64,000 nucleotides of DNA from Trichosphaerium sp. ATCC 40318 (Eukaryota > Discosea > Flabellinia > Trichosidae): contig JALMLS010000343.1 of NCBI GenBank assembly GCA_038496445.1, positions 151,810-215,809 on the forward strand. Reading direction: 5' to 3'. Both the position numbers and the translations under genes were made by a program. Under the pieces are notes generated by a model, which had not been told where the DNA came from, searched no databases, and saw only the letters and a program-made list of their open reading frames with translations. This document shows, in pieces, positions 44,808 to 59,800 of the stretch; positions within the stretch are counted from its first letter, which is position 1, and every line of letters starts with the position of its first letter.

Positions 44808-47800
44808 TTATTTCTTTGGTCCAATGATGACCCTCTTACGGGCGTATTCGCCTTTTACTTCTTCTTCTCCACTTGATGAAGATGAGCTTGAAGATGATGA
44901 GCTTGATGAGCTTTCTTCGTCTTTATTATCGTCCAGTTCGTCTTTTCCTTTGAATTTGCTCTTGTTTAGAATTACTAACCATTTCTTTGTCCACTCTTCG
45001 TTTGGTGTTCCAAAGCGGTACCTACGTGTACAGATTAGAAAAAGAACACTGTAAGACTTGTATTTGAATTTCTTTCACAATAAAATCACGTTTTTATCCA
45101 CGTGGTTAACTACGTACTTTCGGCCCTTGTTTGTAATAACATAGAGGACATGTAGTTTCTCAATTTTAGTTCCTTTGACTTCTACTTTGTCCACAGGACC
45201 TGCTTCTCCACCAGTCAAATCGTAGTGACCGTATGGGCTCTTAGACTTAGCAGATTTGAATTTGTAGAGGATTCCGTTACGGTAAACCATCCTAAGAGGT
45301 CAACGATTAGAGAAATGTCGAAAAACTCATTCAAACTTTTGTTAAAATACGTACCACATCTTTTTGGTGTTGTAAGTCTTCTTCCTGTCATCACCACACT
45401 TGTGCATGTATCCGCAGTACTCACGTACTTTGGTTGTTGTAACACCGACCTTGTTGAGAACAAGGAAGTCTTGTACTTGTCGTGAATCGAGGAGCTCAGG
45501 AACTTTCATTACGTCTGATAACCTAGAATAGAAATCAACAAAAAGTCCTCACACCTTTTTTTTTAAAAGACGTACCAAACACCAAGTTTGGCTTGTCTCT
45601 TATCAGCATGGGCTGGTACTAGCGTACGACGCAATTTCTTTGATACGAGGCCTTTAGGTACTTTACCTTTAAACTGTGTCTTCAACTAAGAGAAAAAAAT
45701 CAGTAACTTTCTTGAATAGGTTTTGTTTTCTCTTTGAACGTACGGTATTGTTTAGGTTATTAAAGTGGTTATAACGACGATATACAACCCATCTTGTGTA
45801 TCTTAGATCAACCAAGATTTTAAAGACAGTGTATCGGCGACCCTTTCGTTTAAGTAACTCATTGTCTAAAATGAGAACTTCAAAGTCTCCTTCTACTTTT
45901 TGGATACCAGTAGATTCGCCGTCACTATCACGTGTTAGTAAAAAAAAATTCTATTTTATTCTTTTCTTTAATCTTGCTTACCCTTTCATTGAACTCAAGC
46001 GCCATAGCTTCTTATCGCGGGCAGTAGCCTTGCCAACGTTTGCTTTTCCGCTTGCTTTCAAGTTCATCTTTCCTTTGTGACCTTTTTTGCCTCCGTCAGA
46101 AGAAGAGCTAGAGCTTGAGTCATCAGAACTATCTCTTTCGCCCTTTCCTTTGACCTTTAGGTTCATCTTTGCAGAACCTTTGGCTTTAAAACCGCCCTAA
46201 AACGCAACAATCAATAAACAGAACAAAAAGTTTCCTCCTTTAGAATAAAAAACACCACAAAAATCGTACTTGAGCTTTACCGCCCTTCTTTCCGCCAATT
46301 TTGCCTCCGACAGAAATGCCCATTTTTCCGTGTCCTTTGGACTTTCCTTTGCCTAACAACGGAGTCAGTCTTTATTCTTGTTGGTTCGAAAAATAAACCC
46401 AAAATTGCCAACGTACTGTCTTTGCTTGACGAAGAGGATGACGACGATGATGAGCCAGAATCGGAAGTATCATCTGTACTATGTGTTCCTCTTCCTTTTC
46501 CTTTGACTTTCATGCCTCCAGAAACCTTTGGGCCCTTGGCTTTTCCAAAACCCATCTTGCCTCCTTTGCCTTTTCCTTTAACATCACCGCTTACTTTAAG
46601 ATCTCCACCGACTTTAGCTCCTTTGTGACCTTTTCCTTTACCGCTTAAGCCTAGTTTGAATCCACCGCCACCTGATTTCTTCTTGTGACCGCCTAAACAA
46701 CGATTAGAGACACGTGACATCCAAGATAAGAAAGAAATAAAAAAAAAGGTTCGTACCACCAGATGATGAGCTTCCAGAAGAAGATGACGATGAGGAAGAA
46801 CCGGAGTGAGATCCACTTCCTTTTACTTTACCGCCAAATCCGAATTTACCCTTAGGCTTATCGACTTTGACTTTAACGTCTCCGCCGACTTTGACATCAG
46901 CGTCAACGTCTACACCGCCTTTGGCTTTGACTTTCTTTCCCTTAGACTTTCCAAGAGATCCGAAACCGAATTTTCCTTTTGGTTTGTCGCCCTTGACTTT
47001 GACATCTCCGCCAACTTTAGGTCCTTTGACATCGACGTCAGCGCTTCCCTTGGATTTTCCTTGACCACTAAAGCCAAGCTTGAAACCAGCGCCGCCTGTT
47101 TTATTCTTTCCACCGCCACTAGAGCTGGACGATGAAGATGAGGATGTGCCAGAGTGAGATCCACTTCCTTTCACTTTTCCTCCAAAGCCAAATTTGCCTT
47201 TTGGTTTGTCGCCTTTGACTTTCACGTCACCGCCGACCTTTGGTCCCTTGGCTTTTGCGCTTCCTCCAAGTCCGAATCCAAAGCCACCTGACTTTTTCTT
47301 CTTGCCATCACCTGAAGATGAAGAGGATGATGAGGTTCCTGAGTGAGATCCTCCACCTTTTCCTTTTCCGCCGAAACCGAAGCCAAACTTGCCCTTTGGT
47401 TTATCACCTTTGACTTTGACATCTCCGCTGACTTTAACATCAACATCGACATCTCCGCCCTTGGCTTTACCTGAACCGAAACCGAATTTACCCTTTGGTT
47501 TGTCGCCCTTTACATTGACATCTCCGCCAACCTTGACATCACCGCCGACTTTTGGGCCTTTGGCTTTACCGCCGAAACCCATCTTGAAGCCGCCACCGGA
47601 TTTGCCTTTTCCTAAAATACTCTTAGACAACTACATAAGTCAAACAATTATCGTACCGTCACCAGAGCTAGAACTAGATGAAGAGGATGAAGAAGTGCCA
47701 GAGTGAGATCCACCTGCTTTTACTTTTCCTCCGAAACCGAATTTACCCTTTGGTTTATCACCCTTTACCTTGACGTCTCCGCCAACCTTTGGTCCTTTGG

Positions 47801-50800
47801 CTTTTGCGCTTCCTTTGAGACCGAATCCAAAGCCACCTGACTTTTTCTTCTTGCCATCACCAGAAGACGAAGATGAGGTTCCATCTCCGCCTCCTTTTCC
47901 TTTTCCGCCGAAGCCAAATCCAAATTTTCCTTTTGGCTTGTCGCCCTTGACTTTGACATCGCCACTGACTTTAGGTCCTTTGACGTCAACATCGAGATCA
48001 GCACCGCCTTTTGTTTTACCGCTGCCACCAAATCCAAATTTACCCTTTGGTTTGTCGCCCTTAACCTTGACGTCTCCACCGACCTTGACATCGCCACCGA
48101 CTTTAGGTCCTTTAGCTTTTCCGCCAAAGCCCATTTTGAAGCCTCCGCCGCCTGATTTCTTACCTGTGAATGTACAAGTTAATACAACGCTAACATCAGT
48201 AGATTATTTTCTACTACGTACCATCAGAGCTTGAAGAGGATGAAGATGATGAAGTGCCAGAGTGTGATCCGCCACCTTTTCCTTTACCACCAAAACCGAA
48301 ACCGAATTTTCCTTTTGGTTTGTCGCCTTTGACTTTGACATCTCCGCCGACTTTAGGTCCTTTGACATTAACATCGACATCAGCGCCGCCTTTGGTCTTT
48401 CCGCCGGCACCAAATCCGAAATTGCCCTTTGGCTTGTCACCCTTTACCTTGACGTCTCCGCCAACCTTTGGGCTCTTGCCTTTGGCACTTCCTTTGAGTC
48501 CAAATCCGAAGCCACCTGACTTTTTCTTCTTTCCATCACCGGATGAAGAGGATGAAGAAGAAGAACCGGAGTGAGATCCACCTCCTTTTCCTTTTCCTCC
48601 AAGTCCAAATCCGAACTTTCCTTTTGGCTTGTCGCCTTTGACTTTGACGTCTCCGCCGACTTTAGGTCCTTTGACGTCGATATCAACATCAGCACCGCCT
48701 TTTGTTTTACCGCTGCCACCAAATCCGAACTTTCCTTTTGGTTTGTCTCCTTTAACCTTGACGTCTCCGCCAACTTTAGGTCCTTTGGCTTTACCGCCGA
48801 AGCCCATTTTGAAGCCTCCGCCACCTGATTTCTTTTTACCTGAAAAGAAAGAATAAGATAAATAATATGTTAAAATAGTGATAACTTACCATCAGAGCTA
48901 GAGGATGAAGATGATGAAGTACCAGAGTGTGATCCTCCACCCTTTCCTTTTCCACCGAGACCGAATCCAAACTTGCCCTTTGGCTTGTCACCCTTGATCT
49001 TGACGTCACCGCCAACTTTAGGTCCTTTGACATCTACGTCAACATCAGCGCCGCCTTTAGTTTTACCGCCAGCGCCGAATCCGAATTTGCCCTTCGGTTT
49101 GTCGCCCTTGACTTTGACATCTCCGCCGACTTTAGGTCCCTTCGCTTTACCGCCGAAACCCATTTTGAAGCCGCCTCCAGATTTGCCTTTTCCTAAAACA
49201 ACGAAAAAGGTAAGATAAAGCTAGACATACTGAACAAGGTTAGTATGAGCCACGTACCGTCACCAGAGCTGGAACTAGATGATGAGGATGTGCCAGAGTG
49301 AGATCCACCTCCTTTTCCTTTGCCACCGAAGCCAAATCCAAATTTACCCTTTGGTTTGTCTCCTTTGACTTTCACGTCTCCGCCAACTTTTGGTCCTTTG
49401 ACGTCGATATCTACATCTGCGCCGCCTTTGGTCTTTCCGCCAGCGCCAAATCCGAATTTTCCTTTTGGTTTATCGCCCTTAACCTTTACGTCACCGCCGA
49501 CTTTGACATCGCCACCGACTTTAGGTCCTTTGGCTTTGCCTCCGAAACCCATTTTGAAGCCTCCGCCGCCTGATTTCTTTTTACCTTAAAAGAACAAGTT
49601 AGCAACAATAAACTCAGAACCTAAACTTACCATCAGAGCTTGAGGAGGAAGACGAAGAGGATGAACCAGAGTGAGATCCGCCACCCTTTCCTTTGCCACC
49701 AAGACCGAAGCCAAATTTGCCTTTAGGTTTATCACCTTTTACCTTGACATCACCGCCGACTTTAGGGCCTTTGACATCAATGTCAACATCAGCGCCGCCT
49801 TTAGTTTTACCGCCGGCACCGAAACCGAATTTACCCTTTGGCTTGTCACCTTTGACTTTGACATCACCGCCGACCTTTGGGCTCTTGCCTTTGGCGCTTC
49901 CTTTGAGACCGAATCCAAAGCCGCCTGACTTTTTCTTCTTTCCATCGCCTGAAGATGACGACGAAGAAGAGGAACCGGAGTGAGATCCACCTCCTTTTCC
50001 TTTTCCGCCAAGTCCAAATCCGAATTTGCCCTTAGGTTTGTCGCCCTTGACTTTGACGTCACCGCCAACTTTAGGGCCTTTGACATCAATGTCAACGTCA
50101 GCACCGCCTTTAGTTTTACCGCCAGCGCCGAAACCGAATTTACCTTTTGGTTTGTCACCTTTGACTTTTACGTCTCCGCCGACCTTTGGTCCTTTAGCTT
50201 TTCCGCCAAAGCCCATTTTGAAGCCTCCGCCGCCTGATTTCTTTTTACCTGAGAACAAACAAGTCAGCACAATACAAACTGAAAAAGATAAGTGTTGTTT
50301 TTTGTTTACCATCAGAGCTGGAGGATGAAGATGAGGAAGTGCCAGAGTGAGATCCACTTCCTTTTACTTTTCCTTTGCCACCGAGTCCGAAACCGAACTT
50401 TCCTTTTGGCTTATCACCCTTGACTTTGACATCTCCACCGACTTTAGGGCCTTTAATATCAACATCAACATCAGCGCCACCTTTGGTTTTACCGCCGAAA
50501 CCGAATTTACCCTTTGGCTTGTCGCCCTTTACCTTGACGTCACCGCCAACCTTTGGTCCTTTGGCTTTTGCGCTTCCTTTGAGACCGAATCCAAAGCCGC
50601 CTGACTTTTTCTTCTTTCCATCACCTGATGAAGAAGAAGATGAAGAAGAGGAACCGGAGTGAGATCCACCACCTTTTCCTTTTCCACCAAGTCCAAATCC
50701 GAATTTGCCTTTTGGCTTGTCGCCTTTGACTTTGACGTCTCCGCCAACTTTAGGTCCTTTGACATTAACATCGAGATCAGCGCCGCCTTTTGTTTTACCG

Positions 50801-53800
50801 CTGCCACCGAATCCGAATTTGCCTTTTGGTTTGTCGCCTTTGACTTTAACATCACCGCCGACTTTTGGGCCTTTAGCTTTTCCGCCAAAGCCCATTTTGA
50901 ATCCGCCGCCGCCTGATTTCTTTTTACCTACAAAAAAAGATTAGAATAATACAACAAGGAAGAAACTTATTGTACCATCAGAGCTTGAGGATGATGAAGA
51001 CGAAGAGGAACCAGAGTGAGATCCACCTCCTTTTCCTTTACCACCAAGACCGAATCCAAATTTGCCTTTAGGCTTGTCACCTTTGACTTTGATATCACCG
51101 CCAACTTTTGGGCCTTTGACGTCAACATCAACATCAGCACCGCCTTTGGTCTTTCCGCCAGCACCGAATCCGAATTTGCCCTTTGGTTTGTCACCTTTGA
51201 CTTTTACGTCTCCGCCGACCTTTGGACCTTTAGCTTTACCGCCAAAGCCCATTTTGAAGCCTCCGCCGCCTGATTTCTTACCTAATAGAATAAGTTAATA
51301 AAGCAAACAAAGTTATGAAGCATCCGTACCATCAGAGCTAGACGAAGAAGATGATGAAGTGCCAGAGTGAGATCCGCCACCTTTTCCTTTACCGCCAAAA
51401 CCGAAACCGAATTTTCCTTTTGGTTTGTCGCCTTTCACCTTGACGTCTCCGCCAACCTTTACATCACCGCCAACCTTAGGTCCCTTAATGTCAACATCGA
51501 CATCAGCGCCACCTTTGGTCTTGCCACCGGCACCAAATCCGAATTTGCCCTTTGGCTTGTCGCCTTTGACTTTGACGTCTCCGCCAACCTTTGGTCCTTT
51601 GGCTTTTCCGCCGAAACCCATTTTGAAGCCTCCGCCGCCTGATTTCTTTTTACCTGAGAACAAACAAGTCAGCACAATACAAAACGAAAAAGGTAAGTGT
51701 TGTTTTTTGTTTACCATCAGAGCTGGACGATGAAGATGAGGAAGAACCAGAGTGAGATCCACTTCCTTTTACTTTTCCTTTGCCACCGAGTCCGAAACCG
51801 AACTTTCCTTTTGGCTTATCACCTTTGACTTTGACATCTCCGCCGACTTGAGGTCCTTTAATATCGACGTCTACATCAGCGCCACCTTTGGTTTTGCCGC
51901 CAGCGCCGAAACCGAATTTACCCTTTGGCTTGTCGCCCTTTACCTTGACGTCTCCGCCAACCTTTGGTCCTTTGGCTTTTGCGCTTCCTTTGAGTCCGAA
52001 TCCAAAGCCACCTGACTTTTTCTTCTTTCCATCACCTGATGAAGAAGATGATGAAGAAGAGGAACCGGAGTGAGATCCACCTCCTTTTCCTTTACCGCCA
52101 AGTCCGAAACCGAATTTTCCTTTTGGTTTGTCGCCTTTGACTTTGACATCTCCGCCAACCTTTGGTCCTTTGACATTAACATCGAGATCAGCGCCGCCTT
52201 TTGTTTTGCCGCTGCCACCGAATCCGAATTTGCCTTTTGGTTTGTCGCCTTTGACTTTAACATCTCCACCGACCTTTGGGCCTTTAGCTTTTCCACCAAA
52301 GCCCATCTTGAATCCGCCTCCGCCTGATTTCTTTTTGCCTATTGTTTAAATAATAAGTACCTTGTATCACTAAAATTAAACAATTTACGTACCATCACCA
52401 GAGCTAGAGGAAGAAGATGATGAAGTGCCAGAGTGAGATCCGCCACCTTTTCCTTTACCGCCAAGTCCGAAACCGAATTTGCCTTTTGGTTTGTCTCCTT
52501 TTACTTTGACGTCTCCGCCAACCTTTGGTCCTTTGACATCAATATCGACATCAGCGCCGCCTTTGGTTTTACCGCCAGCACCGAATCCAAATTTACCCTT
52601 TGGTTTGTCGCCTTTGACCTTGACGTCACCACCGACTTTAGGTCCTTTGGCTTTGCCTCCGAAACCCATTTTGAAGCCTCCGCCGCCTGATTTCTTTTTA
52701 CCTACAAAGAACAAGTTAGCATCAATAGGTTTAGAAATCAAATTACCATCAGAGCTTGACGAGGACGATGAAGAAGAGCCAGAGTGAGATCCACCTCCTT
52801 TGCCTTTACCGCCGAGACCAAAACCGAATTTACCCTTTGGTTTGTCGCCCTTGACTTTGACGTCTCCACCGACTTTAGGTCCTTTAATATCAACATCAAC
52901 ATCAGCGCCACCCTTGGTTTTACCGCCGAATCCGAATTTACCCTTTGGCTTATCACCCTTAACTTTGACGTCACCGCCAACCTTTGGGCTCTTGCCTTTG
53001 GCACTTCCTTTGAGTCCGAATCCAAAGCCGCCTGACTTTTTCTTCTTTCCATCGCCTGATGAAGAGGATGAAGAAGAGGAACCGGAGTGAGATCCACCTC
53101 CTTTTCCCTTACCGCCAAGTCCGAAACCGAACTTGCCTTTTGGCTTGTCGCCTTTAACCTTGACGTCACCACCAACTTTAGGTCCTTTAATGTCGACATC
53201 AACATCAGCACCGCCTTTAGTTTTACCGCCAGCACCGAATCCGAATTTGCCCTTTGGTTTATCACCTTTGACCTTTACGTCGCCCTCGACTTTAGGTCCT
53301 TTGGCTTTACCACCAAATCCAAGTTTAAAACCTGCGCCGCCTGACTTTTTCTTTCCTAAAAACAGCAATTAGACATGTCAATGAATGACCAAAAATTAAT
53401 AAGAAAAAAACTTACCGTCACCGCTAGAAGAGGATGAAGATGACGAGGAAGAACCAGAGTGTGATCCACCTCCTTTTCCTTTTCCGCCAAGTCCAAATCC
53501 GAATTTACCTTTTGGCTTATCGACTTTGACTCCTCCACTAACTTTAGCGCCTTTTCTGCTTGAACCCAAGTTGAATCCTCCAGAGTTGCCCTTTTTACCC
53601 TTAGCAACAACTCCTTTTTCAAATGAAGCATCAGCGTCAACATCAACGCCACCCTTGGCTTTACCGCTGCCGCCGAAACCAAATTTTCCCTTTGGTTTAT
53701 CAACCTTTATTTTAACGTCTCCTTCAGCTTTAGGTCCTTTAGCTTTACCACCGAATCCAAGTTTGAATCCAGCGCCTCCAGATTTCTTTCCTGTTAAAAG

Positions 53801-56800
53801 AAGAGTTAGTCACAGAGTTGATGGTTGTGTACGGGATAAAGAGGTATACGTACCGTCACCAGAGCTTGAGGAAGAAGAGGATGATGAAGAGGAACCAGAG
53901 TGTGATCCACCTCCTTTGCCTTTACCACCGAGACCAAAACCGAACTTGCCTTTAGGCTTATCGCCTTTCACTTTAACATCTCCACCGACTTTAGGGCCTT
54001 TGATATCGACGTCTACATCAGCGCCGCCTTTTGTTTTACCGCCAGCACCGAATCCGAATTTGCCTTTAGGCTTGTCACCTTTGACTTTGACATCTCCGCC
54101 GACTTTTGGGCTCTTGCCTTTGGCGCTGCCTTTGAGACCGAATCCAAAGCCGCCTGACTTTTTCTTCTTTCCATCACCTGAAGATGACGACGAAGAAGAG
54201 GAACCGGAGTGAGATCCTCCGCCCTTGCCTTTACCGCCGAAACCGAAACCAAATTTGCCCTTTGGTTTGTCGCCTTTGACTTTGACATCTCCACTGACTT
54301 TAGGTCCTTTGATATCAACATCTACATCAGCACCGCCTTTGGTCTTACCGCCAGCGCCGAATCCGAATTTGCCTTTTGGTTTATCTGCATTGCCTTTAGC
54401 TTCAGCTCTACCGCGGCCTTTGAACTTGGCATCTCCGCCAACGTTTACATCACCTCCAATCTTAGGACCTTTAGCTTTACCGCCAAAACCTAATTTGAAG
54501 CCTGCACCGCCTGATTTCTTTTTACCTGTTGGAAAACAGGAATTAGAACAGAGTCACGTGTAAAAAAATAAGTTACTTACCATCACCAGAGGAAGAAGAT
54601 GAAGACGAGGAAGAAGATCCAGAGTGAGATCCTTTTCCTTTTCCTTTACCGCCAAGTCCGAAACCGAACTTGCCTTTAGGTTTGTCGCCTTTGACTTTGA
54701 CGTCTCCACCGACTTTAGGGCCTTTAATGTCGACATCTACATCAGCACCGCCTTTGGTCTTTCCGCCAGCACCGAAACCAAATTTACCTTTTGGTTTATC
54801 ACCTTTGACTTTTACGTCGCCGCCAACTTTAGGTCCTTTAGCTTTACCGCCGAAACCCATTTTGAATCCGCCTCCGCCTGATTTTTTACCTACAATAATC
54901 AATAGATTGAGCAAATATTAGCATTATTACTTACCATCAGAGCTTGAAGAGGAAGATGATGAAGTGCCAGAGTGAGATCCACTTCCTTTTACTTTTCCTT
55001 TACCACCGAGTCCGAAACCGAACTTTCCTTTTGGTTTATCACCCTTTACTTTGACGTCTCCGCCAACCTTAGGTCCCTTAATGTCAACATCGACATCAGC
55101 GCCACCTTTGGTCTTGCCACCGGCTCCAAATCCGAATTTTCCCTTTGGTTTATCGCCTTTGACCTTGACGTCTCCGCCAACTTTAGGTCCTTTGGCTTTG
55201 CCTCCAAAGCCCATTTTGAAGCCTCCGCCGCCTGATTTCTTTTTACCTACAATTAAAGGGTAAGAATAATTTCTTAGTTAGTAAGGTCTCAGTCACATAC
55301 CGTCACCAGAACTGGAAGAGGAAGATGAAGAAGAGGAACCAGAATGAGATCCACCTCCTTTTCCTTTGCCACCAAGACCGAATCCGAATTTGCCTTTAGG
55401 TTTGTCTCCCTTGACCTTGACGTCTCCGCCAACCTTTGGTCCTTTGACGTCAATATCGACATCAGCACCGCCTTTGGTTTTACCGCCAGCACCGAATCCG
55501 AATTTACCCTTAGGCTTATCAACTTTAGCTCCGCCGCTGACTTTTACGTCACCGCCAACTTTAGGTCCTTTGGCTTTTCCACCAAAGCCCATCTTGAAGC
55601 CTCCGCCGCCTGATTTTTTACCTAATACAATTAAATAAATATTTAATAAATAACAAAGAGGAGCCTTACCATCAGAACTGGATGAGGAAGATGAAGTGCC
55701 AGAGTGCGATCCGCCACCCTTTCCTTTTCCACCAAAACCGAAACCGAATTTTCCTTTTGGTTTGTCACCTTTTACCTTGACGTCTCCGCCAACCTTTGGT
55801 CCTTTGATATCGACATCAACGTCAGCACCGCCTTTGGTCTTTCCGCCGGCACCGAATCCGAATTTGCCCTTTGGCTTGTCACCTTTGACTTTGACGTCTC
55901 CACCGACTTTAGGTCCTTTGGCTTTACCGCCGAAACCCATTTTGAAGCCTCCGCCACCTGATTTCTTTTTACCTACAATTAAAAGTTAGGAAACAGAAAA
56001 ATAAGTTTAGAGCCAAAACCTACCATCAGAGCTGGATGAAGAAGATGATGAAGAACCAGAGTGAGATCCACTTCCTTTTACTTTTCCTTTACCACCGAGT
56101 CCAAAACCGAACTTTCCTTTTGGCTTATCACCTTTGACTTTGACATCTCCGCCGACTTTAGGTCCTTTGATATCGACATCAACATCAGCACCACCTTTGG
56201 TTTTACCGCCAGCGCCGAATCCGAATTTGCCCTTTGGCTTATCGCCTTTGACCTTGACGTCTCCGCCAACCTTTGGTCCTTTGGCTTTTGCGCTGCCTTT
56301 GAGACCGAATCCAAAGCCACCTGACTTTTTCTTCTTTCCATCACCGGATGAAGAAGAGGATGAGGAAGAAGATCCAGAGTGTGATCCACCTCCTTTACCT
56401 TTACCGCCAAGTCCAAATCCGAATTTTCCCTTTGGTTTGTCGCCCTTTACTTTGACGTCACCGCCAATCTTTGGTCCCTTTACATTGACGTCAACGTCAG
56501 CGCCGCCTTTAGTCTTGCCGCCAGCACCAAAACCAAATTTTCCCTTCGGTTTGTCGCCCTTGACTTTGACATCACCGCCGACTTTAGGTCCCTTCGCTTT
56601 ACCGCCGAAACCCATTTTGAAGCCGCCTCCAGATTTGCCTTTTCCTAAAATACTCTTAGATAACTACATAAGTCAAACAATTATCGTACCGTCACCAGAG
56701 CTGGAACTAGAAGATGATGAACCAGAGTGTGATCCACCGCCTTTACCTTTGCCACCGAAGCCAAATCCAAATTTACCTTTTGGTTTGTCTCCTTTGACTT

Positions 56801-59800
56801 TGACGTCTCCGCCAACTTTAGGTCCTTTAATATCGACATCTACGTCAGCGCCGCCTTTGGTCTTGCCGCCAGCGCCAAATCCAAATTTGCCCTTTGGTTT
56901 ATCAGCCTTTACATTGACGTCACCGCCAACTTTAGGTCCTTTGGCTTTTCCGCCGAAGCCCATCTTGAATCCGCCACCACCTGATTTCTTACCTAATGCA
57001 AATCTGAGACGAAGAACTTATGAAAGTATATACTTACCATCAGAGCTTGAAGAGGATGATGAGGAGGTGCCAGAGTGAGATCCGCCACCTTTGCCTTTTC
57101 CGCCGAAACCAAAACCGAATTTGCCTTTTGGCTTGTCGCCTTTGACTTTCACGTCTCCACCAACTTTAGGTCCTTTGATGTCGACATCTACGTCAGCGCC
57201 GCCTTTGGTTTTACCTCCGGCACCGAATCCGAATTTGCCCTTTGGCTTGTCTACTTTGGCTCCGCCACCGACTTTAACATCAACATCAGCACCGCCTTTG
57301 GCTTTACCTCCGAATCCAAACTTGCCCTTTGGCTTATCACCTTTGACCTTTACGTCGCCCTCGACCTTTGGTCCTTTGGCTTTACCACCAAATCCAAGTT
57401 TGAAACCGGCGCCACCTGACTTCTTCTTTCCTAAAGAACAATCAGACAAGCCAAAGATAACATTCAAAAAGAAAAGGAAATGTATATTAGCCACGTACCA
57501 TCACCGCTGGACGAAGATGAAGACGAGGAAGAGGAAGAACCAGAGTGTGATCCTCCACCTTTACCTTTGCCGCCGAAGCCGAATCCAAATTTGCCCTTTG
57601 GTTTGTCGCCTTTTACTTTGACATCACCGCCGACTTTAGGTCCTTTGATGTCGACGTCTACGTCAGCACCGCCTTTTGTTTTACCGCCAGCGCCGAATCC
57701 GAACTTCCCTTTTGGTTTATCTACGTTTGCGCTTCCGCCGACTTTGACGTCTACATCAGCACCGCCTTTGGTCTTTCCGCCAGCACCGAATCCGAATTTG
57801 CCTTTAGGCTTATCACCTTTGACTTTTACGTCGCCACCAACTTTAGGTCCTTTGGCTTTACCTCCAAAACCCATTTTGAAGCCTCCACCACCTGATTTCT
57901 TTCCTATATAAAGCGTGAGACTAAGAACAAAGGGGATAGTAAATACATACCATCAGAACTGGAAGAAGATGACGAAGAAGAGGAACCAGAGTGAGATCCG
58001 CCACCTTTTCCTTTGCCGCCGAAACCGAATCCGAACTTGCCTTTTGGCTTATCGACTTTAGCGCCTCCACCGACTTTGACATCGACATCTGCGCCGCCTT
58101 TGGTCTTGCCACCAGCACCAAACCCAAATTTCCCTTTTGGTTGGTCTACTTTGACGTCTCCACCGGCTTTACCGCTGCCACCGAAGCCGAACTTGCCCTT
58201 TGGTTTGTCGCCTTTAACCTTTACGTCGCCCTCGACTTTAGGTCCTTTGGCCTTTCCACCAAACCCAAGTTTAAATCCAGCGCCGCCTGACTTTTTAGAT
58301 CCTAAACGTTTGGGTTAGCTATTGTTCAACCTCTTCATAAATATAATTCAAACTTACCATCACCGCTAGAAGAGGATGAAGATGAGGAAGAAGATCCAGA
58401 GTGAGATCCACCACCTTTTCCTTTGCCGCCGAAACCAAAACCGAATTTGCCTTTTGGCTTGTCGCCTTTGACTTTGACGTCTCCACCAACTTTAGGTCCT
58501 TTGATGTCGACATCTACGTCAGCACCGCCTTTGGTTTTGCCGCCAGCACCGAATCCGAATTTGCCCTTTGGCTTGTCTACTTTGGCTCCGCCACCGACTT
58601 TGACATCAACATCAGCGCCGCCTTTGGCTTTACCTCCGAATCCGAATTTGCCCTTTGGTTTATCAGCCTTTACATTGACGTCACCGCCAACTTTAGGTCC
58701 TTTAGCTTTACCACCGAATCCCATCTTGAAGCCACCTCCGCCTGATTTCTTTTTACCTGAAAACAAAGAATAAGAAAACGTAAATGCTGACATAATATTC
58801 TTGATAACGTACCGTCACCAGAGCTTGAGGAGGACGAAGAGGAAGAGCCAGAGTGGGAGCCCTTTCCTTTACCTCCAAAACCGAAACCAAATTTACCTTT
58901 AGGCTTGTCACCCTTGACTTTGACATCACCGCCGACTTTAGGTCCTTTAATATCGACGTCTACATCAGCACCGCCTTTTGTTTTACCGCCAGCGCCGAAT
59001 CCGAACTTGCCTTTTGGCTTATCGACTTTAGCGCCTCCACCGACTTTGACATCGACATCTGCGCCTCCTTTGGTCTTGCCGCCAGCACCAAACCCAAATT
59101 TCCCTTTTGGTTGGTCTACCTTGGCTCCACCACTACTTTAACATCGCCGCCAGCTTTTCCACCGCCAGAACCGAATCCGCCAAATCCAAACTTTCCTTTT
59201 GGTTTGTCGACTTTAGCTCCGCCGCTTACTTTGACGTCTCCACCAGCTTTAGGTCCTTTGGCCTTTCCTCCAAAACCCATTTTGAAGCCTCCGCCACCTG
59301 ATTTCTTTTTACCTTAAACAACCAAGTTAGTTTTGGTGTAAAACAGATCGTTACAATACAACGACTTGAGTACTTACCGCTACCGCTACCGCTAGAAGAC
59401 GATGAGGATGAGGATGAGGAAGATGATGAACCAGAGTGAGATCCACCTCCTTTTCCTTTACCACCTAAACCGAATCCAAATTTACCTTTTGGTTTGTCAC
59501 CTTTTACCTTGACGTCTCCGCCAACTTTTGTCTTTCCGCTAGATCCGAAACCAAACTTTCCTTTTGGTTTGTCTACATTAGCGCCACCGCCAACTTTGAC
59601 ATCGACATCTGCGCCGCCTTTGGTCTTGCCACCAGCACCAAACCCAAATTTCCCTTTTGGTTGGTCTACCTTGGCTCCACCACTTACTTTAACATCGCCG
59701 CCAGCTTTTCCGCTGCCACCGAATCCACCGCCGAAACCAAACTTTCCTTTTGGCTTATCGACTTTAGCGCCACCGCCAACTTTGACGTCGACATCAGCGC

